Assembly: GCA_964444805.1 (NCBI GenBank)
Contig: CAYUIK010000081.1
Coordinates: forward strand, 1 to 10,737
Origin: RECG01 sp964444805
Lineage (GTDB): Bacteria > Bacillota_I > Bacilli_A > Acholeplasmatales > Acholeplasmataceae
Direction: 5' to 3'
Length of the DNA: 10,737 bases
The notes beneath the pieces were generated by a model. The model was not told the origin of the DNA and searched no databases. It worked only from the letters and a program-made list of their open reading frames with translations. Both the position numbers and the translations under genes were made by a program. The stretch's first letter is position 1. Each line of letters starts with the position of its first letter. Shown one piece after another: positions 1-6,237 of the stretch.

Positions 1-583
1 GCCCACGCCGCAGGCATCGACGGCTCGACCGACCGCTGGGCTTGGCTTTCGCTCTTCCACGCGCAGGGCGTCGTGCAGGCATGGATCTTTGGAATCGAGA
101 AGCGTTTCGCCGGAAACAGCGGCATGGATCATCGGCTTTATCGCTTTTCCGACACTCATCATGCCTTTTCTGGCGCACGTATTCATCGAACGGTTCAAAC
201 CGCGTCAGATCTTTTTCCTGACACAATCCATGTTCGTCGTTTCGATGCTGTTCTTATTGTTTTTCGTCAGAAACGAATATCGGGCCTTCGCTTTTATTCT
301 TTTTTACGGACTATTCGTGGCCCTTCAAGCCGTTACCATGAATGTGGTGTGGCCCCTTTATTTCGGTCGGAAATACTTAGGAAGCATCCGCGGTGCAGCG
401 ACCGTATTCATGGTTGTGGGCAGTGCCTTAGGCCCCTTGCCTTTCGGATTGAGTTTCGATCTATTCGGTTCGTTCAATCCCGCTTTAATCGTGATGATCG
501 CGCTGACGATCGGAACGAACGTCATGGCGCTTTTTATCCACAAACCAGAAAAAAAAGCCCAGCGAAAGCCGGACTTCATCTGA
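1..583 (+). CDS. MFS transporter, C-terminal part (partial, possible frameshift)
   Basis: This is the C-terminal half of a major facilitator superfamily permease, running in from the left edge. From about base 92 the protein shows five hydrophobic spans matching helices 8-12. After the fourth comes the MFS-typical segment with WPLYFGRKYLGSIRG and GSALGPLPFG, then a short charged tail ending at TGA 581-583. The substrate cannot be told. Upstream of base 92 the same frame is open but arginine-rich and unlike a membrane helix, while the frame one base over (from base 1) reads as a plausible hydrophobic segment (around RWAWLSLFHAQG). Dropping one G at 91-92 would join them as ...AWIFESRSVSPETAA. 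This may be a real frameshift (pseudogene) or a base-calling error. If intact, a TTG at 89 could not be a sensible start. The gene converges on the ATPase gene with one base between the stop codons. Confidence 0.7.
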   Translation, partial: PTPQASTARPTAGLGFRSSTRRASCRHGSLESRSVSPETAAWIIGFIAFPTLIMPFLAHVFIERFKPRQIFFLTQSMFVVSMLFLLFFVRNEYRAFAFILFYGLFVALQAVTMNVVWPLYFGRKYLGSIRGAATVFMVVGSALGPLPFGLSFDLFGSFNPALIVMIALTIGTNVMALFIHKPEKKAQRKPDFI

Positions 584-584
584 T

Positions 585-1292
585 TCAGGTGCGCAGACGG
601 TTGTCGATGTCAAGGTTAATCTTCCCATCAAGTATTTCGATAATTCGGTCCGCTTTTTCGGCGATATGCCGGTCGTGGGTAATGATGATGAAAGTCGTGT
701 GATACGTCTCGTTGATCGTCCGAAGCAAGTCATAGACGTCTTCGGTCGTATCGCTGTCCAAATTACCTGTCGGTTCGTCGGCGAGAATGATCTTCGGATT
801 GTTGATCAGCGCTCGGGCGATCGCGACCCGTTGTTGTTGTCCCCCGGACATATTGATCGCGAGGTTGTTTTTGACCTTCGTTAAACCGACGATGTTCAAA
901 AGTTCGTCCGCCCGGGCTAAAATATCCTTTGTAATCGGTTTCTTGGAAATGCGGTAGGGCATCAAAACGTTTTCAATCGCGGTGAACTCCGGCAACAGAT
1001 AGTGAAATTGAAAGATAAAACCCAGACGTTCGTTACGCAGTGACGAACGTTCTTTTTCGCTCATGTCCGCCGTGTTGACCCGATCGATTAACACGTCACC
1101 GCTCGTCGCTCGGTCGAGCGTGCCCAGGATATTAAGAAGCGTACTTTTTCCGCTACCGGATTGACCGATGATCGAGTTAAAGGAACGTTCTTCAAAGGAA
1201 AGATCGAGATCGAAAAGGACTTGGGTCGGATTCGGGGTGTTTTCCCCATAGATCTTGTTGACTTTTTTGAGTTCGATGATTTTATCAGGCAT
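585..1292 (-). CDS. ABC transporter ATP-binding protein, LolD/MacB type
   Basis: Cytoplasmic ATPase of 235 residues that powers the permease encoded just upstream. Visible motifs in order: Walker A GQSGSGKST (43-51), Q-loop Gln95 in GFIFQFHYLLPEFTAIENV, signature MSGGQQQRVAIARAL (148-162; Met replaces the usual Leu of LSGGQ), Walker B with IILADEPTGNLD (168-179), and H-loop His206 in ITHD. The Q-loop region is closest to LolD, the lipoprotein-release ATPase, within the wider LolD/MacB/FtsE family. Length is normal for that family. Its ATG overlaps the permease stop by 8 bases, so the two are co-translated. Only one ATPase and one permease gene are present, so a homodimer of each is likely. 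Cargo is unknown: lipoprotein, peptide or drug export are all possible. The family call is firm; the LolD subtype is moderate. Confidence 0.93.
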   Translation of the reverse strand: MPDKIIELKKVNKIYGENTPNPTQVLFDLDLSFEERSFNSIIGQSGSGKSTLLNILGTLDRATSGDVLIDRVNTADMSEKERSSLRNERLGFIFQFHYLLPEFTAIENVLMPYRISKKPITKDILARADELLNIVGLTKVKNNLAINMSGGQQQRVAIARALINNPKIILADEPTGNLDSDTTEDVYDLLRTINETYHTTFIIITHDRHIAEKADRIIEILDGKINLDIDNRLRT

Positions 1293-2445
1293 TGCGTATC
1301 ACCTCGATGACGGTCAGTTTGGACGATTTGATGGCGGGAGTCAACGATGCTAAGGTCGATGCGGCGAGCGCGATCATGGCTGAAAGTAAAATAAATCCGG
1401 CATCGATCGTGAGCGGTACGACGGGTGTGCCATCCGGGTTCAAAGCGAACGTCTGGAAGGCATAGGAGAGACCTAGGCCGAGCAGGACGCCGCCGATCGC
1501 ACCAAAGATGCCGAGAATGAATCCTTCCCATAGGAAGACGAGCGATGCATCCCGATTTTGAATACCCATGGCCTTGAGAATGCCGATCTGTTTCGATTTT
1601 TGCATGACGGTGATGGCGAGGACCGAAGAAATACCAAGAACGACCGAAATAATGACGAAGATCTGAATCATTAAAGACGAGATGCTTTGTCCTTGCAGAC
1701 CACTTAAGAGTTCCTGGTTTTCACTCATCCAGTTGGTCGTTACGAGATCGTCTTTTTGAAACTGATCATCGAGGACGCGGGCGAGCGTTTCCGCTTCGAA
1801 GACTTTTTGGATCTGCATTTCGATCGCTGTCGACTGATTCGGGATATCAAGAATATTTTGCAACGTTTGGATGGATCCGAGCCCCCAGGTTCTGTTGATC
1901 TGTTGAACGTTAAAATCAAAGGATCCGACGACCGTTAGCGAAACGCGATCGGTAAAAAGATCGAACTCGATGACCTCACCGATCGCGACGCCGAGTTCTT
2001 CCATTAAGGCGATTCCAAGGACGATCTCATCATCCGCTTCCGGTAAACGACTGTTTTCGGTAAGCTTTTCATCGAAGGCATAGATCGCATTCGCGCGACT
2101 GAAATCAAAACCACGCAAGAGCACTTCTTTCTTGGTCTCGTTTCTTTCCAGGATACCGCCAAGATCGATGACCGGCGAAGCGACCTCAAGGTTATCGACA
2201 GTCGTCTTGATCGTTTCAATTTTTCCTTCATAGTCATCGATCAACTCATTTTCTTCGGCATGCTGCAAGGTGATGTGCGAGGATTGGCCGATCGTCGTGT
2301 CGACCAAACCGTCTTGAAGTCCGGTAATGAGGGAACCGATGAAAACTTGGACGGATACGCCGACGGCGATACCAAGGATGATGATGAGCGTTTGTCTCTT
2401 GGCCGAAGATAGGAAGCGCCAGGCGATTTCGAGTGCGAGTCTCAT
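1285..2445 (-). CDS. ABC transporter permease, FtsX/LolC-like
   Basis: Membrane subunit of 386 residues with the four-helix FtsX/MacB/LolC plan: helix 1 at about 18-43, a large external domain at about 45-255, then helices at about 257-280, 303-330 and 348-370. The external part corresponds to a MacB periplasmic-core-like domain. After helix 2 comes MQKSKQIGILKAMG, the coupling-helix segment typical of this family, and the C-terminus (AIKSSKLTVIEVIRNA) matches the usual PA-x-x-A-x-x-P-x-EALR-like ending. This plan belongs to type VII ABC systems, which use conformational force to extract lipoproteins, export substrates or signal, rather than classical importers. ATG 2445 overlaps the stop of the B12-binding gene by 4 bases (ATGA), with a GAAGGTG ribosome site inside that gene. 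Substrate unknown. Confidence 0.9.
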   Translation of the reverse strand: MRLALEIAWRFLSSAKRQTLIIILGIAVGVSVQVFIGSLITGLQDGLVDTTIGQSSHITLQHAEENELIDDYEGKIETIKTTVDNLEVASPVIDLGGILERNETKKEVLLRGFDFSRANAIYAFDEKLTENSRLPEADDEIVLGIALMEELGVAIGEVIEFDLFTDRVSLTVVGSFDFNVQQINRTWGLGSIQTLQNILDIPNQSTAIEMQIQKVFEAETLARVLDDQFQKDDLVTTNWMSENQELLSGLQGQSISSLMIQIFVIISVVLGISSVLAITVMQKSKQIGILKAMGIQNRDASLVFLWEGFILGIFGAIGGVLLGLGLSYAFQTFALNPDGTPVVPLTIDAGFILLSAMIALAASTLASLTPAIKSSKLTVIEVIRNA

Positions 2446-3089
2446 GATGTCACCTTCTTTTTGAACGCCTTCAAGTCGTCGAGTGAATTGAGAAGATAAT
2501 CATAGGTAAGGGATTCGGTCGCACCTTGCCGGAAAAACGCCCGTCCGCCGAGAATGATCCCGACATCAGGGAAGAAGCGACGGATTTCTTCGGTAATGCG
2601 TTTCGTAACGACGATGTTATACGTATTCGATACGCTCAAAGCAATAAAATCGGGTTCATAGGCGCGAAGGGCCGACATGATTTCATCTTTTGGCGTATTC
2701 GCACCGATATAGCGCGCATCAAAGCCTTGAAGCAACATCAGGTGCGCGTTCATGATCGCGCCGATTTCGTGGTACTCGAAAGCCGGGGTTAAAACGAGGA
2801 TGGTCCGATCAACGTGTTCGACCGTTTGGAGGCGCTCGATGATGAAAAGATAACTGGTTTCAAGAATCGTACGGATGATCGACGTTCGGATGTGTTCTTT
2901 CCAAATGCATACCTCTTGATCGTCGATGTCGCATTCGAAGTTGGACAAAGTCGGTGCGAGCAGTTCCAAATACAGTTGTTCAAGGGTCAGTTTTTTTTGT
3001 TCGAGTAAATCGATGGCATAACGTACCGCCTGTTTCTTGTCTTCCTTTTTTAGAAAGCCGAGAAACGTTTTCATGTAAGTCTCTAGCAT
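2442..3089 (-). CDS. Stand-alone cobalamin (B12)-binding domain protein
   Basis: Soluble protein of 215 residues in two parts: a helical cap (about 1-90, B12-binding_2-like) and a Rossmann-type B12-binding domain (about 95-213). The cofactor motif is seen as E105-x-H107-x-x-G110 in TPAFEYHEIG, followed by SVSN (152-155) and GGRAF (181-185), the expected DxHxxG / SxS / GG trio with Glu replacing Asp, as in CarH/LitR and AerR-like photosensors. His107 would be the lower axial cobalt ligand. The cap keeps Glu65-His66 of the CarH-type W-x9-EH motif but has Ile55 where the Trp should be. No HTH, MerR or methyltransferase domain is present, so it is not a complete CarH or corrinoid methyltransferase. 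Start ATG 3089 has AAGGAG six bases upstream; an in-frame extension to 3137 would run through the promoter. It is first in an operon with an ABC exporter. A sensory or adaptor role is inference. Confidence 0.85.
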   Translation of the reverse strand: MLETYMKTFLGFLKKEDKKQAVRYAIDLLEQKKLTLEQLYLELLAPTLSNFECDIDDQEVCIWKEHIRTSIIRTILETSYLFIIERLQTVEHVDRTILVLTPAFEYHEIGAIMNAHLMLLQGFDARYIGANTPKDEIMSALRAYEPDFIALSVSNTYNIVVTKRITEEIRRFFPDVGIILGGRAFFRQGATESLTYDYLLNSLDDLKAFKKKVTS

Positions 3090-3110
3090 AGTGTGCTCCT
3101 TTCTAAATGA

Positions 3111-3139
3111 ATCATACCACGATATCCATGATATCATGT
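3111..3139 (-). promoter_or_regulatory. Promoter of the B12-binding/ABC operon
   Basis: Reading the minus strand, TATGAT (3116-3111) is preceded directly by TGG, giving an extended -10. A 17-base spacer leads to a weak -35 (ACATGA, 3139-3134). Transcription would begin near 3104, leaving a very short leader before the AAGGAG site and ATG at 3089. The poor -35 is typical of extended -10 promoters or of promoters needing an activator. Confidence 0.5.
3121..3138. promoter_or_regulatory. Palindromic operator candidate
   Basis: A perfect 12-base palindrome, CATGATATCATG (3127-3138), overlaps a second copy of GATATC (3121-3126), so GATATC occurs twice with a 3-base gap. It lies in the spacer and over the -35 of the promoter for the B12-binding/ABC operon, the place where a dimeric repressor would block RNA polymerase. 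No regulator gene is adjacent, so the binding protein is unknown. Confidence 0.35.
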
Positions 3140-3150
3140 GAGGAATAATT

Positions 3151-3172
3151 AAGCACGATTCGTGCTTTTTTT
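3151..3172. terminator. Hairpin terminator after the YfcC-like gene
   Basis: An inverted repeat AAGCACGA/TCGTGCTT (3151-3167) sits right beyond the carrier stop codon. On the plus strand it is followed by seven Ts; on the minus strand, the direction that matters here, the stem is followed only by TTAATTATT, a weaker U-tract. It should separate the carrier gene from the B12/ABC operon, perhaps leakily. Confidence 0.5.
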
Positions 3173-4604
3173 AGTAATGGATGTATACGCCGATAATGAG
3201 AAGAATGACCGTAATCAGAAGTGCAAGAACTTGTAAGCGCCAGGTGAACTTGAACCACTTCTGGTAGCTGACGGAAGCCATGGATAGACCGATTAGAAGG
3301 ACACCGTTGGTCGGAAAGATGACGTTGGTATACCCATCACCGAAGATGAAGGCGAGAATCGCGAGTTCCCGACTGATTCCTAGTAATGTGACGAGAGGAA
3401 TGATGATCGGCATGATCAGGAAGGCTTTCGCGGATGCGGAACCGACGAAAAACTGAATGACGATCACTAAAAGGTAGATCCAAAGGATACCTTCGACCGT
3501 TGATCGGTCCATCAGCATCGTGGACAGATGATAGAGAATCGTATCCATGATCTGGCCTTCCGTAATGATGTGTTTGACGCTGACTGCAAAAAGGATGAGG
3601 ATAAAGGCCGGAGCGACGCCGAGCATACCTTTGATAAAGGTACGGTAGGTGAAGCGCCAGTTTGCGGTGACGCGAAAACCGACAAGAAGTCCGCCAAAGA
3701 GAAAGATTACTGCCATAAGCGGGATTGCCGGGATGGAGATGTCGGTCGTCAGTTCGAGGATCCCGGTTGAAACGATACCAAAAAGCAGGACGAGAAAGAG
3801 GGTGACATAGGAGTTGAATATGCGCGTTTCGTTGGGAAATGGCAGTACTTGATTCAAGTCGAATTCCTTGACTTTGGTCGTATCCATCTCATACGTGAGC
3901 GACTTTTTCGGATCCTTTTCGATTCGTTTCGCATGGGCTACGAGAAAAGCCTGTAGTAGAACATACATCAGAATGAAGATGAAAAGACGGTAGAGCGCGC
4001 CGCTTAAAATCGGTGTGTTGGCAAGGTTCGAGGCGATTCCAATCGAAAAGGGGTTCGTGATCGCCGAGGCGAACCCAAAACCGGCAGCAAGCAGACACAT
4101 GCCGAGTCCGGTAAGCGTATCCCAACCAAGCGATAGCGACAGAAGAATGAGAATCGGCAAGAGGGCAAGCGATTCTTCGAAGATGCCGAAGAAAGCGCCA
4201 AAAACCATAAAAAACAGGATGACAAGCCTGAGCAACGTATACTTTTTCGTCTTGTAGCGCAAGATCAGCCGTTTGATCATGATATGGATTCCGCCGGTTT
4301 TGTCCATGACCGAAAACGTTCCGCCGAGAATGATAAGGAACAAACCGATCATGAGAACAGGAAGTGCATCGCTCGTTAAAAGTACTTCGAAAGGGGCGAG
4401 AAGAACGCGGTAGATCGGATAGTTCTGATCATCAAGGTAAGAGAAGCTACCCTCGATGACAAGATCAGCATCATCACGCAAAAAAGTACCCGCCGGAATC
4501 CATCGCGTGAGTATGCCTGCTAGGATCATGAGAGAAAAGAGAATGAGCAGTACGCTCAGGAAAGCCCGTTTGTTGATGTTCAAGGCGTTTTGTTGATCGT
4601 TCAT
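3171..4604 (-). CDS. YfcC-family (DcuC/C4-dicarboxylate carrier superfamily) membrane transporter
   Basis: Polytopic inner-membrane carrier of 477 residues with about 11-13 hydrophobic spans in two halves. Family signatures are visible in both halves: GAFFGIFEESLALLP (136-150), GFGFASAITNPFSIGIASNLA (starting at 175), VGSASAKAFLIMPI (387-400) and FGDGYTNVIFPTNGVL (421-436), the paired re-entrant motifs of the YfcC/ArcD-like/AbgT-related ion-transporter clan. Such proteins move carboxylates, amino acids or peptides with cations; the substrate here cannot be read from sequence. I chose ATG 4604 because GAGGGGG lies upstream at good spacing and the protein starts with a short polar stretch; the longer in-frame extension to 4700 crosses the promoter. 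It is monocistronic, divergent from the T-box-trpB unit, and ends at a hairpin. Confidence 0.88.
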   Translation of the reverse strand: MNDQQNALNINKRAFLSVLLILFSLMILAGILTRWIPAGTFLRDDADLVIEGSFSYLDDQNYPIYRVLLAPFEVLLTSDALPVLMIGLFLIILGGTFSVMDKTGGIHIMIKRLILRYKTKKYTLLRLVILFFMVFGAFFGIFEESLALLPILILLSLSLGWDTLTGLGMCLLAAGFGFASAITNPFSIGIASNLANTPILSGALYRLFIFILMYVLLQAFLVAHAKRIEKDPKKSLTYEMDTTKVKEFDLNQVLPFPNETRIFNSYVTLFLVLLFGIVSTGILELTTDISIPAIPLMAVIFLFGGLLVGFRVTANWRFTYRTFIKGMLGVAPAFILILFAVSVKHIITEGQIMDTILYHLSTMLMDRSTVEGILWIYLLVIVIQFFVGSASAKAFLIMPIIIPLVTLLGISRELAILAFIFGDGYTNVIFPTNGVLLIGLSMASVSYQKWFKFTWRLQVLALLITVILLIIGVYIHY

Positions 4605-4626
4605 GAAAACCCCCTCGTTTTGACCT

Positions 4627-4655
4627 ATTATAGCACGAATGACCTCGCTTAAGAA
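4627..4655 (-). promoter_or_regulatory. Promoter of the YfcC-like gene
   Basis: On the minus strand a perfect -10 TATAAT (4632-4627) is preceded by TGC (extended -10). A 17-base spacer leads to a weak -35, TTCTTA (4655-4650). Transcription would start near 4620, giving a leader of roughly 15 bases that contains the GAGGGGG ribosome site. It is back to back with the trpB promoter about 30 bases away. Confidence 0.65.
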
Positions 4656-4683
4656 AGTACGAACGAAAAAAAACGCTTTGGAC

Positions 4684-4712
4684 TTGCACCCGTACGACAA
4701 AACGTGTATAAT
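4684..4712 (+). promoter_or_regulatory. Sigma-A-type promoter of the T-box/trpB transcript
   Basis: TTGCAC (4684-4689), a 17-base spacer, then TATAAT (4707-4712): a near-consensus housekeeping promoter. Transcription should start at about 4719, just before the first T-box stem. It suits constitutive initiation with control left to the riboswitch downstream. Confidence 0.8.
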
Positions 4713-4718
4713 GAAAAT

Positions 4719-4978
4719 AAATTCAAGGATTGAGAAGAGTAACTCGACAAGTCTTTAGTGAGCGAGCCCATGGTGGTGGAAGATGGGTCTAATAGATCGT
4801 TGAGCGAATGGCCTCATGAGAAGCGAAGTGAACTTCGAGTAGCTTTTGCCGGTCGTCCCCGTTATCGGACAAAAATATGAAAGTCTTAGATGACGGAGTA
4901 TTTTAAGGAGAGACTTTTGTCTCTTGAAATTGGGTGGCACCACGAGCTTTTCGTCCCATGTCGACGAAGGGCTTTTTT
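4719..4978 (+). promoter_or_regulatory. T-box riboswitch, tryptophan-specific, transcription-attenuating
   Basis: Leader RNA that senses uncharged tRNA-Trp. Stem I: lower pairing TGAG 4731-4734 with CTCA 4812-4815; a specifier loop with AGAGTA (4736-4741) on one side and GAATGG on the other; upper pairing CTCGAC 4743-4748 with GTTGAG 4799-4804; apical hairpin GCCCAT 4766-4771 with ATGGGT 4783-4788 around GGTGGTGGAAG. The specifier triplet in the expected place is TGG (4809-4811), the Trp codon. Further stems: CGAAG/CTTCG (4824-4837), CCGTTATC/GATGACGG (4859-4896) and AGAGAC/GTCTCT (4909-4924). Antiterminator: TGGG 4931-4934 with CCCA 4955-4958, and ACGA 4942-4945 with TCGT 4951-4954, flanking the classic 7-base bulge TGGCACC (4935-4941). 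TGGC would pair with tRNA 3' GCCA, fitting the G discriminator usual for bacterial tRNA-Trp. It accounts for most of the 418 bases between the two genes. Confidence 0.95.
4945..4978 (+). terminator. T-box intrinsic terminator
   Basis: AGCTTTTCGTC (4945-4955) pairs over 11 base pairs (two G-U) with GACGAAGGGCT (4963-4973), followed by a run of Ts to 4978. Its 5' arm uses the same bases (4945-4955) as the antiterminator, so the two folds exclude each other. With charged tRNA-Trp this hairpin should stop transcription before trpB. Confidence 0.9.
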
Positions 4979-5022
4979 GTTACCCAAAACGAAACCATCT
5001 AAAGACGGAAAGGAAAAAAAGC

Positions 5023-6198
5023 ATGGAATTTGGCAAGTATGGAGGACAATTCGTCCCCGGACCGATTTTAAAGGCGGTCAAGGAAGTTGAAGAGGCTTAT
5101 CTGAAGTATCGAGAGGATCCGGATTTTTTAAGTGAGTTCCATCACTATCTACGGACCTATGCGAATCGACCGAGTTCGCTCTATTACGCGGACCGCATGA
5201 CAAAAGATCTTGGGGGAGCGAAGATCTATTTGAAACGCGAAGACCTCAATCACACGGGAGCTCACAAGATCAACAATGTTTTAGGACAAGCGCTACTCGC
5301 TAAGCGCATGGGAAAGAAAAAACTGATCGCTGAAACAGGCGCCGGTCAGCACGGTGTCGCAACCGCGACCGCGGCAGCGCTGTTTGGGATGGAGTGCGAG
5401 ATCCATATGGGTGCGATCGATGTCGTTAAACAAGCGGTAAACGTCTATCGCATGCGACTTCTCGGAGCGAAAGTAGTATCCGTTGAAGAAGGTCAGAAAA
5501 CGCTTAAAGAAGCGGTTGATAGTGCACTCATGACGTGGAGTCAGGAGCTTGACACGACGTTTTATCTGATCGGATCGGCAGTTGGACCCCATCCCTATCC
5601 GATGATGGTTCGCGACTTTCAAAAGGTGATCGGGATCGAGATCAAGGAACAACTGAATACGCTCGAAAAACGATTGCCGGATGCAGTTGTTGCCTGTATC
5701 GGTGGCGGAAGTAACGCGATCGGTGCATTCTATGCCTTCATCAATGACGATTCGGTTCGCCTTATCGGTGCGGAAGCTGCCGGTAAAGGCATCGAAACGA
5801 AGGAACATGCCGCCACGATGGTTTGTGGAAAAGATGGCGTCATTCACGGGATGAAGACGCTCGTCGTGCTCGACGAGCACGATGAGATCGCCCCGGTCTA
5901 TTCGATTTCGGCCGGCCTCGATTATCCCGGTGTCGGACCTGAGCATGCCGGATTAAAGGATTCGGGTAGAGCCGAATACGTCGCGATCACCGATCAGGAA
6001 GCGATCGACGCCTTTCGCTATCTGAGCCGGACGGAAGGTATCATTCCGGCGATTGAGAGCGCGCACGCGATCGCACAAGCCATGCGTATGGCACCAACGA
6101 TGAATCCAGAACAAATCCTTGTCGTCAATCTTTCTGGACGCGGCGATAAGGACGTCAAGCAGATCGCCCGTTTCGAAGGAGAAGCACTCGTCGATTAA
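5023..6198 (+). CDS. trpB: Tryptophan synthase beta chain
   Basis: PLP enzyme of 391 residues that condenses indole with L-serine to give tryptophan; in the usual complex TrpA supplies indole. Sequence: opening GKYGGQFVPGPIL (4-16), substrate/PLP region LKREDLNHTGAHKINN with catalytic Lys82, AETGAGQHGVATATA with Glu104, the phosphate-binding GGGSN (227-231), SISAGLDYPGVGPEHA (294-309), EGIIPAIESAHA and SGRGDKD (371-377) near the end. All key residues are present and length is typical of TrpB1, so it should be active; conserved TrpA-contact segments (GSAVGPHPYPMMVRDFQ) are kept. ATG 5023 fits the family start and a GGAAAGGA site; the longer frame from 4924 runs through the T-box. Expression is set by the Trp T-box. 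No trpA or other trp gene lies nearby, suggesting indole salvage or trp genes elsewhere. The phosphodiesterase gene follows after 39 bases. Confidence 0.97.
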   Translation: MEFGKYGGQFVPGPILKAVKEVEEAYLKYREDPDFLSEFHHYLRTYANRPSSLYYADRMTKDLGGAKIYLKREDLNHTGAHKINNVLGQALLAKRMGKKKLIAETGAGQHGVATATAAALFGMECEIHMGAIDVVKQAVNVYRMRLLGAKVVSVEEGQKTLKEAVDSALMTWSQELDTTFYLIGSAVGPHPYPMMVRDFQKVIGIEIKEQLNTLEKRLPDAVVACIGGGSNAIGAFYAFINDDSVRLIGAEAAGKGIETKEHAATMVCGKDGVIHGMKTLVVLDEHDEIAPVYSISAGLDYPGVGPEHAGLKDSGRAEYVAITDQEAIDAFRYLSRTEGIIPAIESAHAIAQAMRMAPTMNPEQILVVNLSGRGDKDVKQIARFEGEALVD

Positions 6199-6237
6199 GT
6201 GTCTGTGGTAAAATGGTCGTGAAAGGAGTTCTTGCTC

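Noticed and set aside
73..702. 209-aa plus-strand open frame in frame 1
   Set aside because: Beyond about base 91 it is a shadow of the MFS gene: Arg/His-rich, no hydrophobic pattern, and it runs into the 3' end of the convergent ATPase gene.
1088..1531. 147-aa minus-strand frame across the permease-ATPase junction
   Set aside because: Out-of-frame shadow of the two overlapping ABC genes; its second half mirrors the ATPase in the wrong frame.
5293..5946. 217-aa minus-strand open frame inside trpB
   Set aside because: Lies wholly within a perfectly conserved trpB; composition is Arg/His/Cys-rich and no family is recognisable. Antisense artefact of codon bias.
6206..6214. TGG-TAAAAT as a promoter for the phosphodiesterase
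   Set aside because: A reasonable extended -10, but no recognisable -35 at 16-18 bases, so not listed as a feature; noted as an alternative to co-transcription.
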